Made by a program: the position numbers and the translations under genes. A stretch of 64,000 nt of DNA from Bin87 sp965197635. GTDB taxonomy: Bacteria; Chloroflexota; Dehalococcoidia; Lucifugimonadales; UBA3495. How positions within the stretch are numbered: the first letter of the stretch is position 1; each line of letters begins with the position of its first letter. The DNA lies in contig OZ240218.1 in the NCBI GenBank assembly GCA_965197635.1, positions 620,001 through 684,000 on the forward strand. Reading direction: 5' to 3'. The notes below the pieces were generated by a model, which saw only the letters and a program-made list of their open reading frames with translations, had not been told where the DNA came from and did not search any database. Positions 1-11,549 of this stretch are shown here, piece by piece.

Positions 1-82
1 TCCACCGTGCGCGTCCACATCCCATCCATTTCCAACACCCGGCCCTCCATCCTGGGCAGCCCCAGTGGCGTCCGTCTTAATA

Positions 83-1527
83 TCACAGCCGCAGATGATC
101 GGAAAGGCTGTGTAGTCGTCGCCGGTGATGAGATTGCCAGGCCCGGGCCTGATGCCTCCGTCTCCACCGCGACCACCGTAGCGTAAATTCAGCGCTCTGG
201 GAGCGTGGCCACAGCAGCCGGCATAACAGCCGTCGCACCTCGGGAACCGTCATGGGGATCAATTGGGCCATAATCACCGCCCCCTTTTTACGTCGCCAGC
301 GGCGGCGTAGCACTTGGTTACCGCCAAGAAGGCCTAGACCAGCAGCGCCAGAGCCTGCCCCGTGCTACGACACGGGGGGTGCCGTGTCGATACCATCCAG
401 TCCAGCGGCGCACCTCGTACTGGTCCAAGCCCACCTCCTGCTTCGCCTCCTTGAAGGCATCCCGATTTTAGACCAATCGCGATCCACCGAGTGCCCGCCA
501 CGCGCACCAGTTCCGCCAGGGGCGCGTCCGCCGGACTGAAGCCGGCGTAGTAGGCCAGTTCAGCGGGGTCGGCGATGCCCGAGCCCTTGACCAAGCACGC
601 ACCAGCAGCCAATGCCTTTGGTCCGGCTCAGACCAGGGCCGGGTTGATACCCGGGCCAATCGTAGAAACGCGGCCCCTTTGCTGCCCTCCCCCGCACTCA
701 GCCGCTGCCAATCCTCCGCCGGTATCTGATGGGCCAACCGCCGCGCCGCCACCGGCGCCGCGCCATGCTTCGTGTCAACCCACCGCGGCTCGTTATTCTT
801 CACCGCCAGCACATGGGGTAGGCCCTGCTCCTCCAGCCACCGCCGTAACCGACCCGATTTTTGACCAGTCGCATTACCGTACACCGTGTCTCCAGCCACC
901 CAAGCAAAGGGCACGCCCGCCGCCACCGCCCGGGCAATCATCACCTGGGCCAGTTGGCCCTTGGTGCGAAAGACCACCTCCCCAGGCACGTCGGCTTCCC
1001 GCCGGCGCTCCCAATCCCCCGCCCACCCTTGGGGCAAGTACAACTCCCGATCCAAAAAGGTCCGGCCGCACTTGCTGCCGTAGGCCAGAAACACCCCAAT
1101 CTGGCAGTTCTCCACCTGCCCCGCCGTGCCGCTGTACTGTCGCTCCACCCCCACCGACTTGCTGCCCCTGCTTCAGGAACCCCGTCTCATCAACTGCCAG
1201 CACCGCCGCCGGGTCTCTCAGATGCTCCACCACGTACTCCCGCAAATCATCCCGTACTCCAGCGGCGTCCCAACGATACGTCGCCAGCAACCGTTGCACC
1301 TCGTCGGGCGTGGCGTCGCCAACATATTCGGCCAGTTGCCACCCATTCTTGCGTTTCATCGACCCCAGCAGCCCCTTCAGGTAAGCCAAAACTCTTTGCC
1401 GAGGCTCACGGCGACCAAAGCGGCCCGCAATACGCCGGTGCAACGCCTGGAGACCCTCCGCCCAATCCAGCACATCTTCCTGCTCCGGTACGGTTTGGCC
1501 CATAACCAACACCTCCCCTCGCATCAA
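83..1527 (-). pseudogene. IS701-family transposase, frameshifted
   Basis: The gene would encode a DDE endonuclease of the IS701 family, the enzyme that moves the element. The N-terminal part reads in one frame from 1527 and contains the VLAVDETGFLKQG core. It then moves to a second frame (VERQYSGTAGQVENCQIGVF, then a catalytic-like VAGDTVYG stretch) and to two further frames before the stop at 83. At least three frame changes make it inactive. Two short foreign inserts sit in the coding region: a CGATCTTTGACCAATCG-like sequence at 852-871 and 461-480, and a CCCCGTG palindrome at 351-390. The family assignment is firm because the pieces align with the copy at 23.4-24.5 kb. Confidence 0.85.
351..390. 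repeat. Palindromic insert (CCCCGTGCTACGACACGGGG type)
   Basis: A hairpin-forming sequence beginning GAGCCTGCCCCGTG lies inside the IS701 transposase remnant. A near-identical copy lies at the equivalent place in another IS701 remnant at 56571-56612, so it predates the spread of this IS701 lineage. It belongs with the CCCCGTACTTGATACGGGG inserts elsewhere in the window. Confidence 0.6.
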
Positions 1528-1573
1528 CGGTCATAGACTCAACCTACCACATCATCTGCGGCTGTAATGCTAA

Positions 1574-2117
1574 GGGCTGCTGCTGAGCTCGATGCAGGAT
1601 CGTTCCAGTGGACCTGATTTTGCTGGAACTGCCAACACGCCACTCACCCTATCAACACGCGAATCGCGTCGGATAATCACCGTAACACCACTTACGGTTG
1701 CTACACTGGTAGGTTGTCGCCAGTTGCCGGGACATGGTGCGAGATCGGCTCGTTGGCTACGGTGATGTGCAGTAACGTAGAGCGACCCATCTGTCGGAAT
1801 GGCCATAAAACTAAAAGAAGGCAATTGTCATTGGACGATGCCGTCTTCACGAACGGGATAACAAAGTGCGATGGCACAAAAACACGAAGAACCCCACGCC
1901 GGGATTGCCACCGGCGTGTCGGTTGCAGCACTCGTCATCTTGGACTGCCACCAGGCTGGTTCCTTTCTTGAAGATCGGCATGAAAGGCTCGGATGTTGAG
2001 CAGGCGGTCCTTGGTGTTATGGGCACCCTGAGGACTTTGGCCATTGGCTGGCGGACAATCCGGCCGGCATCCGCTGCGCGCTGGCCGACCCGATCCGGTC
2101 AACGTTGGACGGCCAGT
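1574..2117. other. Intergenic, nothing recognised
   Basis: Short reading frames on both strands show no motif I recognise. The segment lies between the IS701 element and the regulator gene and may hold decayed sequence. Confidence 0.3.
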
Positions 2118-2639
2118 ATGACATCGCAACGTTATCTGCGGCGCTTCCGAGCAGCGCAGGTGGGGTTAGTGATGAGGTCGTATCACGGATCCCTTATCGC
2201 CGAGGACGGCCGACAAGGACTTACGCAGGAACAGCTACTGAGACGAATGAGACCCATAGATGCCGATCACGCGGAGCGTTACAGCCACGCGACGGTGTCT
2301 CGGTGGGCGTCGAGAGGTACCCGTCCTATGGTTCGCCGACTGGTTGTCTTTGGCGAAGCTTTCGACCTGTCACAATCTGAAACGGCAGGTTTGATACTGC
2401 TGGCGGGACTCTCCCCTGATCTTCCGACAGCCCTCAGGTGTTGCCGTCAGGATGGTTCTGAATATGCGGTCGACGCCGGGACAATTCAATCCATGTCCTG
2501 CGACGCCATTTCGGCCCCAGACGGCGTGGCGAGCGCGAGACCGAACAGTCAGAATTCTATGATTCAGCATACAGTCCGATCAGAATTCCTCAAGTTCGCG
2601 ATGCTCCCCGTCATCGTCGCGGGGCCGACGCAACTTTAA
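2118..2639 (+). CDS. XRE-like helix-turn-helix protein
   Basis: The protein is about 173 residues. Residues 10-90 look like an XRE/Cro-type DNA-binding domain: a first helix around 'VGLVMRSY', the LTQEQLLRRM helix, the recognition segment YSHATVSRWASRGTRP, then the FGEAFDLSQSETAGLILLAGL helices that usually close this domain. It is probably a cytoplasmic transcription regulator. The reading frame is open upstream to 1866, but the upstream residues look non-coding, so I chose the ATG at 2118. The C-terminus (FLKFAMLPVIVAG) is hydrophobic and ends abruptly, so a membrane segment may have been truncated. No target or partner gene is evident. Confidence 0.55.
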   Translation: MTSQRYLRRFRAAQVGLVMRSYHGSLIAEDGRQGLTQEQLLRRMRPIDADHAERYSHATVSRWASRGTRPMVRRLVVFGEAFDLSQSETAGLILLAGLSPDLPTALRCCRQDGSEYAVDAGTIQSMSCDAISAPDGVASARPNSQNSMIQHTVRSEFLKFAMLPVIVAGPTQL

Positions 2640-2741
2640 GCCCGGCACGCGCGATCCTCTAGCGTATTTCCGGAGTGCTCTCCAGTGGCCCCTGGCGTAA
2701 CCGCTTTGACGACCTGTTCATGACCAGAGCATCAAAGTACG

Positions 2742-2877
2742 GCTTTCCCATCGCCGTCGTGTTCTTGCTGGCTCTTGTGGCCGTCACCATGAGCACACCG
2801 AAGGGCCCCTGGCGTAACCCCGGGCCCAGCTTTCCCATCGCCGTCGTGTTCTTGCTGGCTCTTGTGGCCGTCACCAT
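2742..2877 (+). repeat. Imperfect tandem duplication of a membrane-anchor segment
   Basis: A 49-nt sequence encoding FPIAVVFLLALVAVT occurs at 2742-2790 and again at 2829-2877. The flanking GGCCCCTGGCGTAACC occurs at 2686 and 2805. The two offsets (119 and 87 nt) differ, so the second copy has lost about 32 nt. The result is a doubled signal-anchor at the start of the large exoprotein. Confidence 0.8.
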
Positions 2878-5800
2878 TGTGGGATTTGATCGCATAGACA
2901 TAAACGTCACGGAGCCTCAGGGTAACGGAGAAGTGCTCGTATTGGACGTCCGGGTAGTGCTGGACCAGCCGGCCACCGGCGTAGTGACCGTGGACTACGC
3001 GATGGAGGGGGTCAGTGCGGATCCGGGGGAAGACTACGAAGAAACCTCCGGCACCCTCACCTTCCCGGCCGGCGCCACCAGCAGGACATTTCCAGTCGAG
3101 ATCCTGGGAGACGATAATTCCGAGGAGAAACTCCAGTTACGCATGCACCTTACCAACCCCAGCGGAGCAACCACGGGACGCGCTCGGGCAGTTTTAAACA
3201 TCGAAGACGCCGACGGTCTGCCAATAGTCTCTATCAACGAGATCGACCCCGTCACCGAAGGGTCGGACAGCAGCGTCCGTTACACCTTACAACTGAACCG
3301 GCCCGCTGAATATCCATTTAATATCACCCTGGGGTTTTCTCAACAAGATGCGACAATCTCAGAGCCGTTGTATGAAGAACACATAGTCAACATCCCAAAT
3401 CACACCCAGACCTTCACAGCAACCACAGGCTTCTCAGTGAAGGACGACAACAAAAGAGAAGCGCCTGAGCGGGCACATATCCTCATTCTGACCAACAGAG
3501 AGGGCATAGACTTTGAGAGACACCCAACCGAGCGCCGCCGGGACGTCTGGATCATTGACTACGAAACCCCCGAGGGCATCCACGCGACGACCGACGACAT
3601 TACCCACTCAGTCAAGAGAAATCACATCCAAGTACCGGAAGGGGGCAGCGCCCGGTACAAGATCTGGCTACCCAACCACCCACGGAGGACGTAAACATCG
3701 GTTACAACCTCTACCCCAGCGACCCCGACCTCACGGTGAGCAGCCCCGATTCCCATACCTTCACCCCAGACAACTGGCACGAGCCTTACTGGATCCAAGT
3801 CGACGCCGCCCAGGACGACGACAGCTTCGACGGATACCGGCAGATCAACCACTCCATGAGCACCCAGGACCCCTTCTATAGCCAGCATCATCCCCGGCGC
3901 ACGACCGCCCATGAGATGGATGACGACCCGAACGCCGGCCGGGAATCGGGATCAGAGACCATCAGCGGCGTCAACAACGGCATCACGGCCACATTGGAGT
4001 ACGCCCCACTGCGGCACGACTACGACCCGTTCCTCATCAGGGTCGACTTCTCCGCGCTGGTCACCAACGGCTATAATGAGATGCGAGATCACTCCCTCAG
4101 CGTCTCCAACGGCGAGGCCCTCCGTGCCTACCGCACCAGGGGCCCGGGCCGAAGCGACAACTGGACCTTTGAGATCGCCGCCGCCGCCGATAGTCCCCTG
4201 ACCGTAACGCTGGAGGGCAACCGGCCCTGCAACGAGCAGGGAGCAGTATGCGCCTCGAACGGACGCCGCCTTGCAAACACCCTGACCCTGACGCTACAGG
4301 GCCGTGTAGGGCGCGCGTCCCGGCCCGATGAGACGGTATCGGAGGGCGAGGGTCAGGACCTGCCGGAGGACAGTACCACCACCGGGTTCGTCCAGCTCGG
4401 ACAGCCAGCCACCGGAGTCATCACGGCGGGCGACAGCGACTGGTTCGGCTTGGGTCTGGAACAAGACAAAGTTTACTCCATCACGGTCAAACCTGCCGGG
4501 GATAACCCGCTGAACCAGGCCCGCGCCGAACTGCTCGACAGTACCGGCGCTGCATTGCCCATCCCGGCGTACGCAACGACCGCCGCCGGCAAACCGCCCA
4601 GGATTTTGTACGCGTCGGACAGCGCGGGCGACTATCAGCTATGCGTGAGCGGGTTGGCCGGCACTGATGTTGAATACCAGATACTGGTGGCGGAAGCGGA
4701 ACTGCCGCCCGGCGTGCCCGTGGTCTCAGACACCAACAACGGCGCCGTGGAACTGGCGCCCAACCAATGGGCACAATCGGAGCTGGACCGCAATTTCGAC
4801 ACGGACGTTTCAAGGTTCCGATTCCCGCCGGTGGCACCTATCAAGTGGACGCGTTCGGGAGCTACGGGCTCACCAGCGGCGGCTACGTCGCCGGCACACT
4901 CAGCGATCCCAAGGTGACGGTCCGGGACTTCTTCGGCAACGTGGTAGCGACCGACGACGGCGGGCTGCAGTACAACGAGTCGGTCCGGTTCGAAGCGTCG
5001 GAATGCGGATTGCATTATGTCGTTGTCGGGAAGGGCGACAACTTTCCGGTGGCGCCGGGTTTCAATGAAACCTATGCGGTGGTCGTGACCGCAATCCAGG
5101 TCAGCGTGCCGGAATCACCCGATATTCCCGGCGACACTAGCACCACGGCGTCGGTGGACCCAGGCCAGACGGCGGACAGCGCTTTCTGCACACCCGGCGA
5201 CCACGATTACTTCGCCACCACGCTGGTGCAGGATCAGGTCTATTCCATTGACCTCACGCCAAAGGCCCAGAACATGGTGCCGGGGTTCACCTCGGGCGAG
5301 GTCATGTTGCGGGACGATGCCGGCAACCGGCTCAATCCATCGGCCGTTTCCAGAACCATCGGCAGCAAGGCGCCGAAGCTGCTGTTTGTAGCCACCTACG
5401 CCGGGAAGTACTTTATCGACGCACGCTCCACAACCGATGTAAACGTGGGCTACGCGTTGTCGGTGCAGGATGCAGAGTTGCCCCTGCCCCTAACCATCGC
5501 GCTCACGGAAGGGATATCCGAAGGAAGCACGGACATACCGTCCGAGACTGGCGGCGGGTTTCCGATAGCCCCGAACCAGTTCGTGACGGGCACAGTGCCG
5601 TCCGGCGATGACGGAGACTCCTTCCTGGTGGAATTGGAAGAAGACGTGATCTACCAGGTTGACGTGTACGGAGCATACGGCCTCACCAGCGGCGGTACCC
5701 CTGGCGGAACGCTGGCGAACCCGAAGGTGTCGGTCGGTTCTTGCACGATACATTGATACCGAGCGACGACAACGGCGGGCTGGAATACAACGCCTCGACA

Positions 5801-8043
5801 CAGTTCAGCCTGGAATACCCGGATTGGGTCGGCATTTCCGTGGAAAGAGGCGCCACCGGGAACACCAGGGGCGACGACGGGTACACGCTCGTCTTCACCC
5901 GGGTCACACCCATTCCCGTCATCCTGCCCGGACAGACCTTCGCTGGCGCGCTGACCCACGGGGGTCAGAGCCAAGAAAATCTCGATTCCGACCGGGTCCA
6001 GACCACAATGGAAAAAGACCGCGCCTACCGGTTCGAGCTGCTGCCCGGAGCAAGCGTCGGGTCCGTGGGACAACTTACTTCAGGGGCGTTGGAAATTCGG
6101 TACGGGGACGGCGAAGTCCCCAACCCGCCGGTGTTTTCACTAATGGTGGGGAGTAAAAACCCCGAGATCATATTCGTACCGCAGGAGGCGGGGACCTATT
6201 GGGTTACAGTCGGATCTGGATCGGGCGGCAACAGCGGCCAAGGTGGGTATCTACTCTCCATGGAGGCGACCGGCTTTCCCCTGCCACTCACCAGAAACCT
6301 CACCCAAGCCTACAGCGAAAGCCTGGTTGACAATGATATCCCCGCCACGACCAACGGGGCCGTCGCCATAAACCCGGACCAGTACGCGGACGCCAACTTT
6401 TGGAAGAGTAGCGACACTGACTGGTTCGCGGTGGACATGACCGCAGGAACCATTTACCAGATCGACATGTTCGGAGATCATGGCTTGACCAGCGGTGGCC
6501 AGTCCGGAGGCAATCTGTTGAATCCCAAGTTGAGTGTGCGGGACGCACAAGGCGCCACGCTGGTTTCCGACGACAACGGAGGGTTGCTTTACAATTCGCA
6601 AATAACGTTCATTCCCGAAGCTACCGCAACCTACTATATCGAAACGGGCCGGTCCAGCAACGTCCTGGCGCAGCAGAATCAGGGGTACACGTACACCATA
6701 ACCCTGGTGACCGATTTAGCCGACGACTATCCGGACGATACGAGCACCATCGGCACGCTCCTGATCGGCGGAGTTGCCACGGGGTATATCGAGAAGTCCA
6801 ACGACCGCGACTGGTTTGCCGTGGAGGTCATGGCCGGACGGACCTACACCTTCGAACTGACCGGCGTTTATTCGGGTTCGGACACACTGCCAGACCCGTT
6901 GATATACGGCATGTACGACGCGGACGGCAACCCCGTCCCAAATACCCAGGATGACAACGGGAAGAACATGGTGGATAGCCGGCTGGTCTATACCGCGACA
7001 GCGACCGGCGCCTACTACATCAGCGCCGCCGGAGCCAGCGAAAACGACACCGGCACGTACACGCTCAGGGTCTCGGCCACCGAATTGATGCTCACGGAAA
7101 CTCCGACCGACGATATCCCCGGCGACACGACCACCAATCAAACTCTCCTCAAGGGAGACGAGTTCACCGGGATGATCGGAACCCCCGGCGACAAGGATGC
7201 GTTCCGGTTGGAAGTTCCAATCGGAGGGTATCGTCTTGAGCTCTCGCCTGACACGGGCGCCGCCTCGGTTCTGGAATACCCGATCGCCATCCTGCTGGAC
7301 TCGGCGGGAGCGGCCATCAAAGATACTGCCGCCGTCACACAAACCAACCACGCGGGGCAGGGGTTGACCGGAATAGTTACCCTGCCGATAGCGAACAACG
7401 GAAGCCAGCGTGCGGACATCCTGGTGAAGGACGAGGACGTATATTACCTCGTGGTCCAGGCCGCTTCGCTCGACGATACCGGCGGCTACCTCCTGACCAT
7501 GGACGAGACTCCCAATACCTCCGAGCTCGACGGCCAGGACTTCCCGCGAGACATCGCGACTCGCGGGTACATTCGGGGAACGGGAACCGTCACCGGAATC
7601 ATTGAAAACGATGGAGCCGGCGACGGGGACTGGTTCGCGATCCCGCTGCGCCCCAGTGCTGACTATACGATCGACGTGATGGGCGCCGATCCCAACGCCA
7701 ACGGCGGAACCCTCGCCGACCCTATCGTCGGATTGGCCGACTCATCGGGGAATGCCATCAACGGCGAGGACATAGTCGTCCAAACGAACACCAACTCCCA
7801 GGAAACGCTGGGCATCGTCGACTTCAATGGCGGAGAAGGAAAGAATGCCAGACTCAACCTGTCGTCCGAAGAGACCGGGATCTACTACATAACCGTGTAC
7901 TCTGGAAACGGCGGGTTCGGAACTTATAGCGTCCACACGGAGGAGCGGACAGGTAAGGGGATGCTCACATCGGAACCTGCCAACCTGGACTTCCCCGCCG
8001 ACACCTCCACATTCGGGTTCCTCACGCCGGACGGTCGCGACGC

Positions 8044-8810
8044 CGCGGGTCGGATTGACCCGGCAGACGACGTAGATTACTTGCGAGTGCTTCTCCGGGC
8101 CGACACCTTGTACCAAATTGACGTGAAAGGCAACGAAACTTTAGACCAGGGAGGAAAACTCGACGACCCCAGGGTCCACCTCGTCGATGGCGACGGCAAC
8201 GCCATGTGGTCGGATTCGGCAGACATCGAGGAGACCCACCCCAATCGCACCGGCATCTACCCGCTCGACGACGACAACAGCGGCGAGGGGGACAATGCCC
8301 GGCTGCACATCCGCGTCAACACGACCGGAACGTACTACATCGCAGTCTCGGAAAGCGGCCAGGACGCAATTGGAACCGATACCGTACGGGCGACCGTTTT
8401 TGCAGACCTGCCGGATGACACCAGCACATCAGCCGAGGTTGCGACGGACTCTACTCCATCCACAAGCATCATTGATCCTGCAAACGACGTAGATTACTTC
8501 CGAGTGTTACTCCAGGCCGACACCTCTTACCAAATTGACGTGAAAGGCAGCGAAGCATTCGACCGGGGAGGAACACTCGACGACCCCAGGGTCCACCTCG
8601 CCGATGGCGGCGGCAACGCCATGTCGTCGGATTCGGCAGACGTCGAGCAGACCAACACCGACCGCACCGGCATCTACCCGCTCGACGACGACAGCGGCGA
8701 GGGGGACAACGCCCGGCTGTACATCCGCGTCAACACGACCGGAACCTACTACATCGCGGTCTCGGAAAGCGGCCAGGACGCAATCGGCACTTATTCCCTG
8801 GTGGTCACGC
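8044..8810 (+). repeat. Recent tandem duplication of one PPC unit
   Basis: Two neighbouring units, starting near 8070 and 8490, are almost identical over long stretches, for example the segment starting CGACGACCCCAGGGTCCACC at 8161 and again at about 8578. The offset is about 417 nt, in frame. It shows recent domain copying inside the exoprotein gene. Confidence 0.75.
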
Positions 8811-9240
8811 CCTACGATACGTTCCCTCCCCGGGCCTGAAAGAGACCGTGTCAGAACCCAGCGGAGTTGACTTCCCAGATACCCTGAACACCACAGGATT
8901 CATTCAGGTAAACGGCGCGTCCGCCACCGGAGAACTCGAGGCGGGTAATACCGACCTGGAAGATGGGTTCCGGGTTGAATTGGTCCCAGGTCGATACCAA
9001 TTCGACCTGAAGGGTAACGTGTCGGGGGACTACGGAGGCACCCTGGGGAATCCGTTTTTGTCCCTCGGCGAAATCGAAGGTACTCAGATGTATGTCGTTG
9101 TGCAGGATGACAACGGAGGCATGGGGAAAAACGCGAGGATAATCACCAACGTGTTAACGACCAGCCCATGGGTATTAATTGTAAGTCCAGGCATGGGAAA
9201 CCAGGGCGCCTACACGCTGGTAGCCACGCGACTGATATGA

Positions 9241-10016
9241 TGGAGCGGACGTGGTCCAGCGAAACCGGCAACAACACGGATACCGGCGCCTGGATATCAG
9301 GCAACATCCTGGAGCCACGACCTGAACGACATCAACAAGGTCGGCTTCAATTGCGGCCCGTCAACGGGCGCCGCTTGCTGCCCGATTGGGGAATGTTACC
9401 GAAAACCAGCGCTTGCGCACGTCTCCAATCAGCGCCATTTCGCCATTCCGGCGGCGCCTGACAACCCGGCTCCAGACGCTGCGTTGGTCAGCTTGTTGGC
9501 CATGATGCGGCACCAATGTTGCCCGCTCCTCTGCAGCGTATGTGTCAGGACGCCAAGATTATGGCCTGCGCTACCGCGGCCATTGGGATGTCAACATCAA
9601 ACCTGGTTAACGAGATCACCTATGTGGCGGCTCACACGACCGCCGAGATCACCGCTTTGGCAAGGTCGCTCGAGCGACCTTATGGACCCCGTGTCGGACA
9701 GCGCGGTCTGACCGACGAGGAAACGGAACGAGCCTTATTCCGAATAAGATTTGAACCTCGGTGCCCTGAATACCCTAGCGTAGATCAGGTGATCGAGATT
9801 TGCCAGCTATTCCCGGACAGCGGCATCCCTCCTGTCAAGGGCCGGATGTGGCCGCCGTCCAGGTCGTCTTCAATGGTGGCGCGCAGGCCCTCGCCTGCTT
9901 GCTGGATACTGGCCAGGACGTGGACTCGCTGGTCGGCTCCACGGTCCCGTTCGATGAATTCTTCGATATCGCCATCATTGTCGCGGTCGTTCGTGTCGGT
10001 CCGCCGTGGGTGTAAA
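9241..10016. other. Unassigned region with possible broken gene
   Basis: A plus-strand frame from 9516 to about 9830 (starting MLPAPLQRMCQDAKIM, with TDEETERALFRIRFEP later) has coding-like composition and may continue an upstream frame after an indel near 9510. I do not recognise the product. Acid-rich frames on the minus strand near 9800-10000 are probably shadows. Nothing else is identifiable before the IS21 element. Confidence 0.25.
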
Positions 10017-10144
10017 GCGCCAAGAACTATGTACCAGTAAACGAGGAGATCGCCACGAACTATAGACCAGTTCGCCAAGGTCTATGACCACTGGTGGGCG
10101 CCAACGAGGCGACCATTGCCGCACTCCAGACTTGAGGTGCAGCG

Positions 10145-11549
10145 ATGTCGTACCGGGAGGTTCCCAGGATGGAAATACCACAGATCATTCGCCGCTGGCA
10201 GACGGGAAGCAGTCTGCGGCAGATCGCGGCGAGCACCGGGTTGTCGCGGGATACGGCGACCAAGTACGCGGCGGTGTCCAAAGCCGAGGGGATTGCCCAG
10301 GATGGGCCGAGGCCAGCCCGGACCTGCTTGAGCCGTGAGCCGACCAGATTTATGAGTGGCTCACCGATGACCGGCTACAGGTGACCCGCATCCATGAATG
10401 AGTTGCTGGCGGTTCGAGGCTGCGCGGTATCGTATTCGTCGTTGCGGCGTTTCATCCGGAAGCGCAACTGGGGACGGCGCAGCGTCCGCACCGTGCGGAT
10501 GGTCGACACTGAGCCGGGTGAGGTGGCCGAGTTGGACTTCGGGCCGGTTGGGGATGATCATGGACCCGGCAACGGGCCGGCGCAACGTGGTGTGGGCGCT
10601 GATCATCATGTTGTCGTACACACGCCACTGTTTCGTCTGGCCCACGTACAGCCAGAAGCGGAAGGACGTGATCGCCGGCTTGGCAGCGGCGTGGGCATAC
10701 TTCGGCGGCGTGCCCCGCTACCTGGTCGTCGACAATTTTCCGGCGGCGGTGGCGGGGGCTGACCCACTGCATCCCCGCTTGACCTGGGGACTTCTGGAAT
10801 ATTCTCAGCGCCGCGGTTTCGTCACTGATCCGGCTCGGGCGCGTCATCCCAAGGTGGAACGGAGCGTGTCCTACGTCCGGGAGCGCCTTTTCAAGGGCGG
10901 CGATTTCAATGGGCTGGCCCACCTGCGCACTGAAGCCCAGCGCTGGTGTGTGGAGGTGGCTGGGATGGGCATCCACGGCACCACCAGGCGACAACCGCTG
11001 GTGGTCTTCCAGGACGAGGAGCGCCGCGCTCTGCTGCCCTGGGATGGCGAGCCCTACGAAATCACCCACTAGCGCACCGCCGAGGTCCATCCCGACCATC
11101 ACGTGGCCTGCCAGTACGCCCTCTACTCGGTGCCAGCGTCGGTCTGTCCACCGGGTCAGAAGGTGGAAATCAGGCTGGACAGCAAGCTGGTGCGCATCTA
11201 CCACCGGGGCAAGCTGGTCAAGATTCACCAGCACCAACCCAGAGGCAGCCGCGCCACCGACCCCGATGATTATCCCGCCGAAGTTTCCGCGTACACCACC
11301 AGGGCTCCGGACCGGATCAAGCGCCGCGCCGCGTTGCAGGGATCGGCGGTGGCTGAGTTTGCCCAGCGTCTCGACGACGCCTGCCAGCGAGCCCTGGACG
11401 TGGACCTCATCGATGTCCGACGCGTGGAACGCATCCTGGTGCAGGCCCTGGAAACAGGGGCCATGCCCCAACTGCCAATATCCATGCCAGCCGGTCGTTT
11501 CGCCCGGCCCGGCTCCGTCTTCGCCCATGCCATCGGAGGTGGATCATGA
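10145..11549 (+). pseudogene. istA: IS21 transposase IstA, frameshifts and stop
   Basis: IstA is the DDE integrase of IS21 elements. The N-terminal helix-turn-helix is clear (IIRRWQTGSSLRQIAASTGL, then SRDTATKYAAV). The frame is lost near 10330 and again near 10545. The integrase core follows in another frame (GRRNVVWALIIMLSYTRHCF, YLVVDNFPAAV, HPKVERSVSYVRERLF). A TAG codon at 11070 interrupts this frame, and the C-terminal part resumes at once (CQYALYSVP, KVEIRLDSKLVRIYHRG) to 11549. The gene cannot give a working protein. Its end overlaps the istB start by 4 bp, the usual translational coupling of this pair. Confidence 0.85.

Larger units (their letters stand above)
81..1569 (-). mobile_element. 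IS701-family element, copy 1 (decayed)
   Basis: Both ends carry the same inverted repeat, ACAGCCGCAGATGAT, at about 84 and, inverted, near 1550-1566. The 4-bp flanks are TTAA (77-80) and CTAA (1570-1573), close to the CTAG-like targets of IS701 elements but not identical. The element holds one broken transposase. Related copies lie at 21705-24546, 55676-55990 and 56298-56920. Confidence 0.8.
2720..9240 (+). pseudogene. Giant Calx-beta/PPC-repeat exoprotein, four frameshifts
   Basis: Read across four frame changes (near 3690, 4830, 5745 and 8840) this is one gene for a protein of about 2,170 residues. It begins with a hydrophobic signal-anchor, present twice, then Calx-beta-like segments (TGVVTVDYAMEG, TFPAGATSRTF). 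From about 4330 on there are about a dozen domains of roughly 130 residues that resemble PPC (pre-peptidase C-terminal) domains, each with a D-x-D-W/Y-F core (DSDWFGL, SNDRDWFAVEV, DDVDYFRVLL) and an SDDNGG...YN strand. No catalytic domain is seen, so an extracellular surface or adhesive role is likely. The units at about 8.07 and 8.49 kb are nearly identical in DNA. Single-base indels explain each break. Real decay, phase variation or assembly error are all possible. Confidence 0.75.

Noticed and set aside
1..80. A frame reading VRVHIPSISNTRPSILGSPS that could be the end of another retropepsin-like gene
   Set aside because: Too short, and the resemblance rests on a few residues; after the IS701 the frame ends within a few codons.
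9785..10078. Acidic minus-strand frame (DNDGDIEEFIERDRGADQRV)
   Set aside because: Composition fits a shadow frame; no start signal or family support.
10330..10560. Programmed frameshifting in IS21 istA
   Set aside because: There are two frame changes and a separate stop codon, without slippery sequences, which fits decay better.
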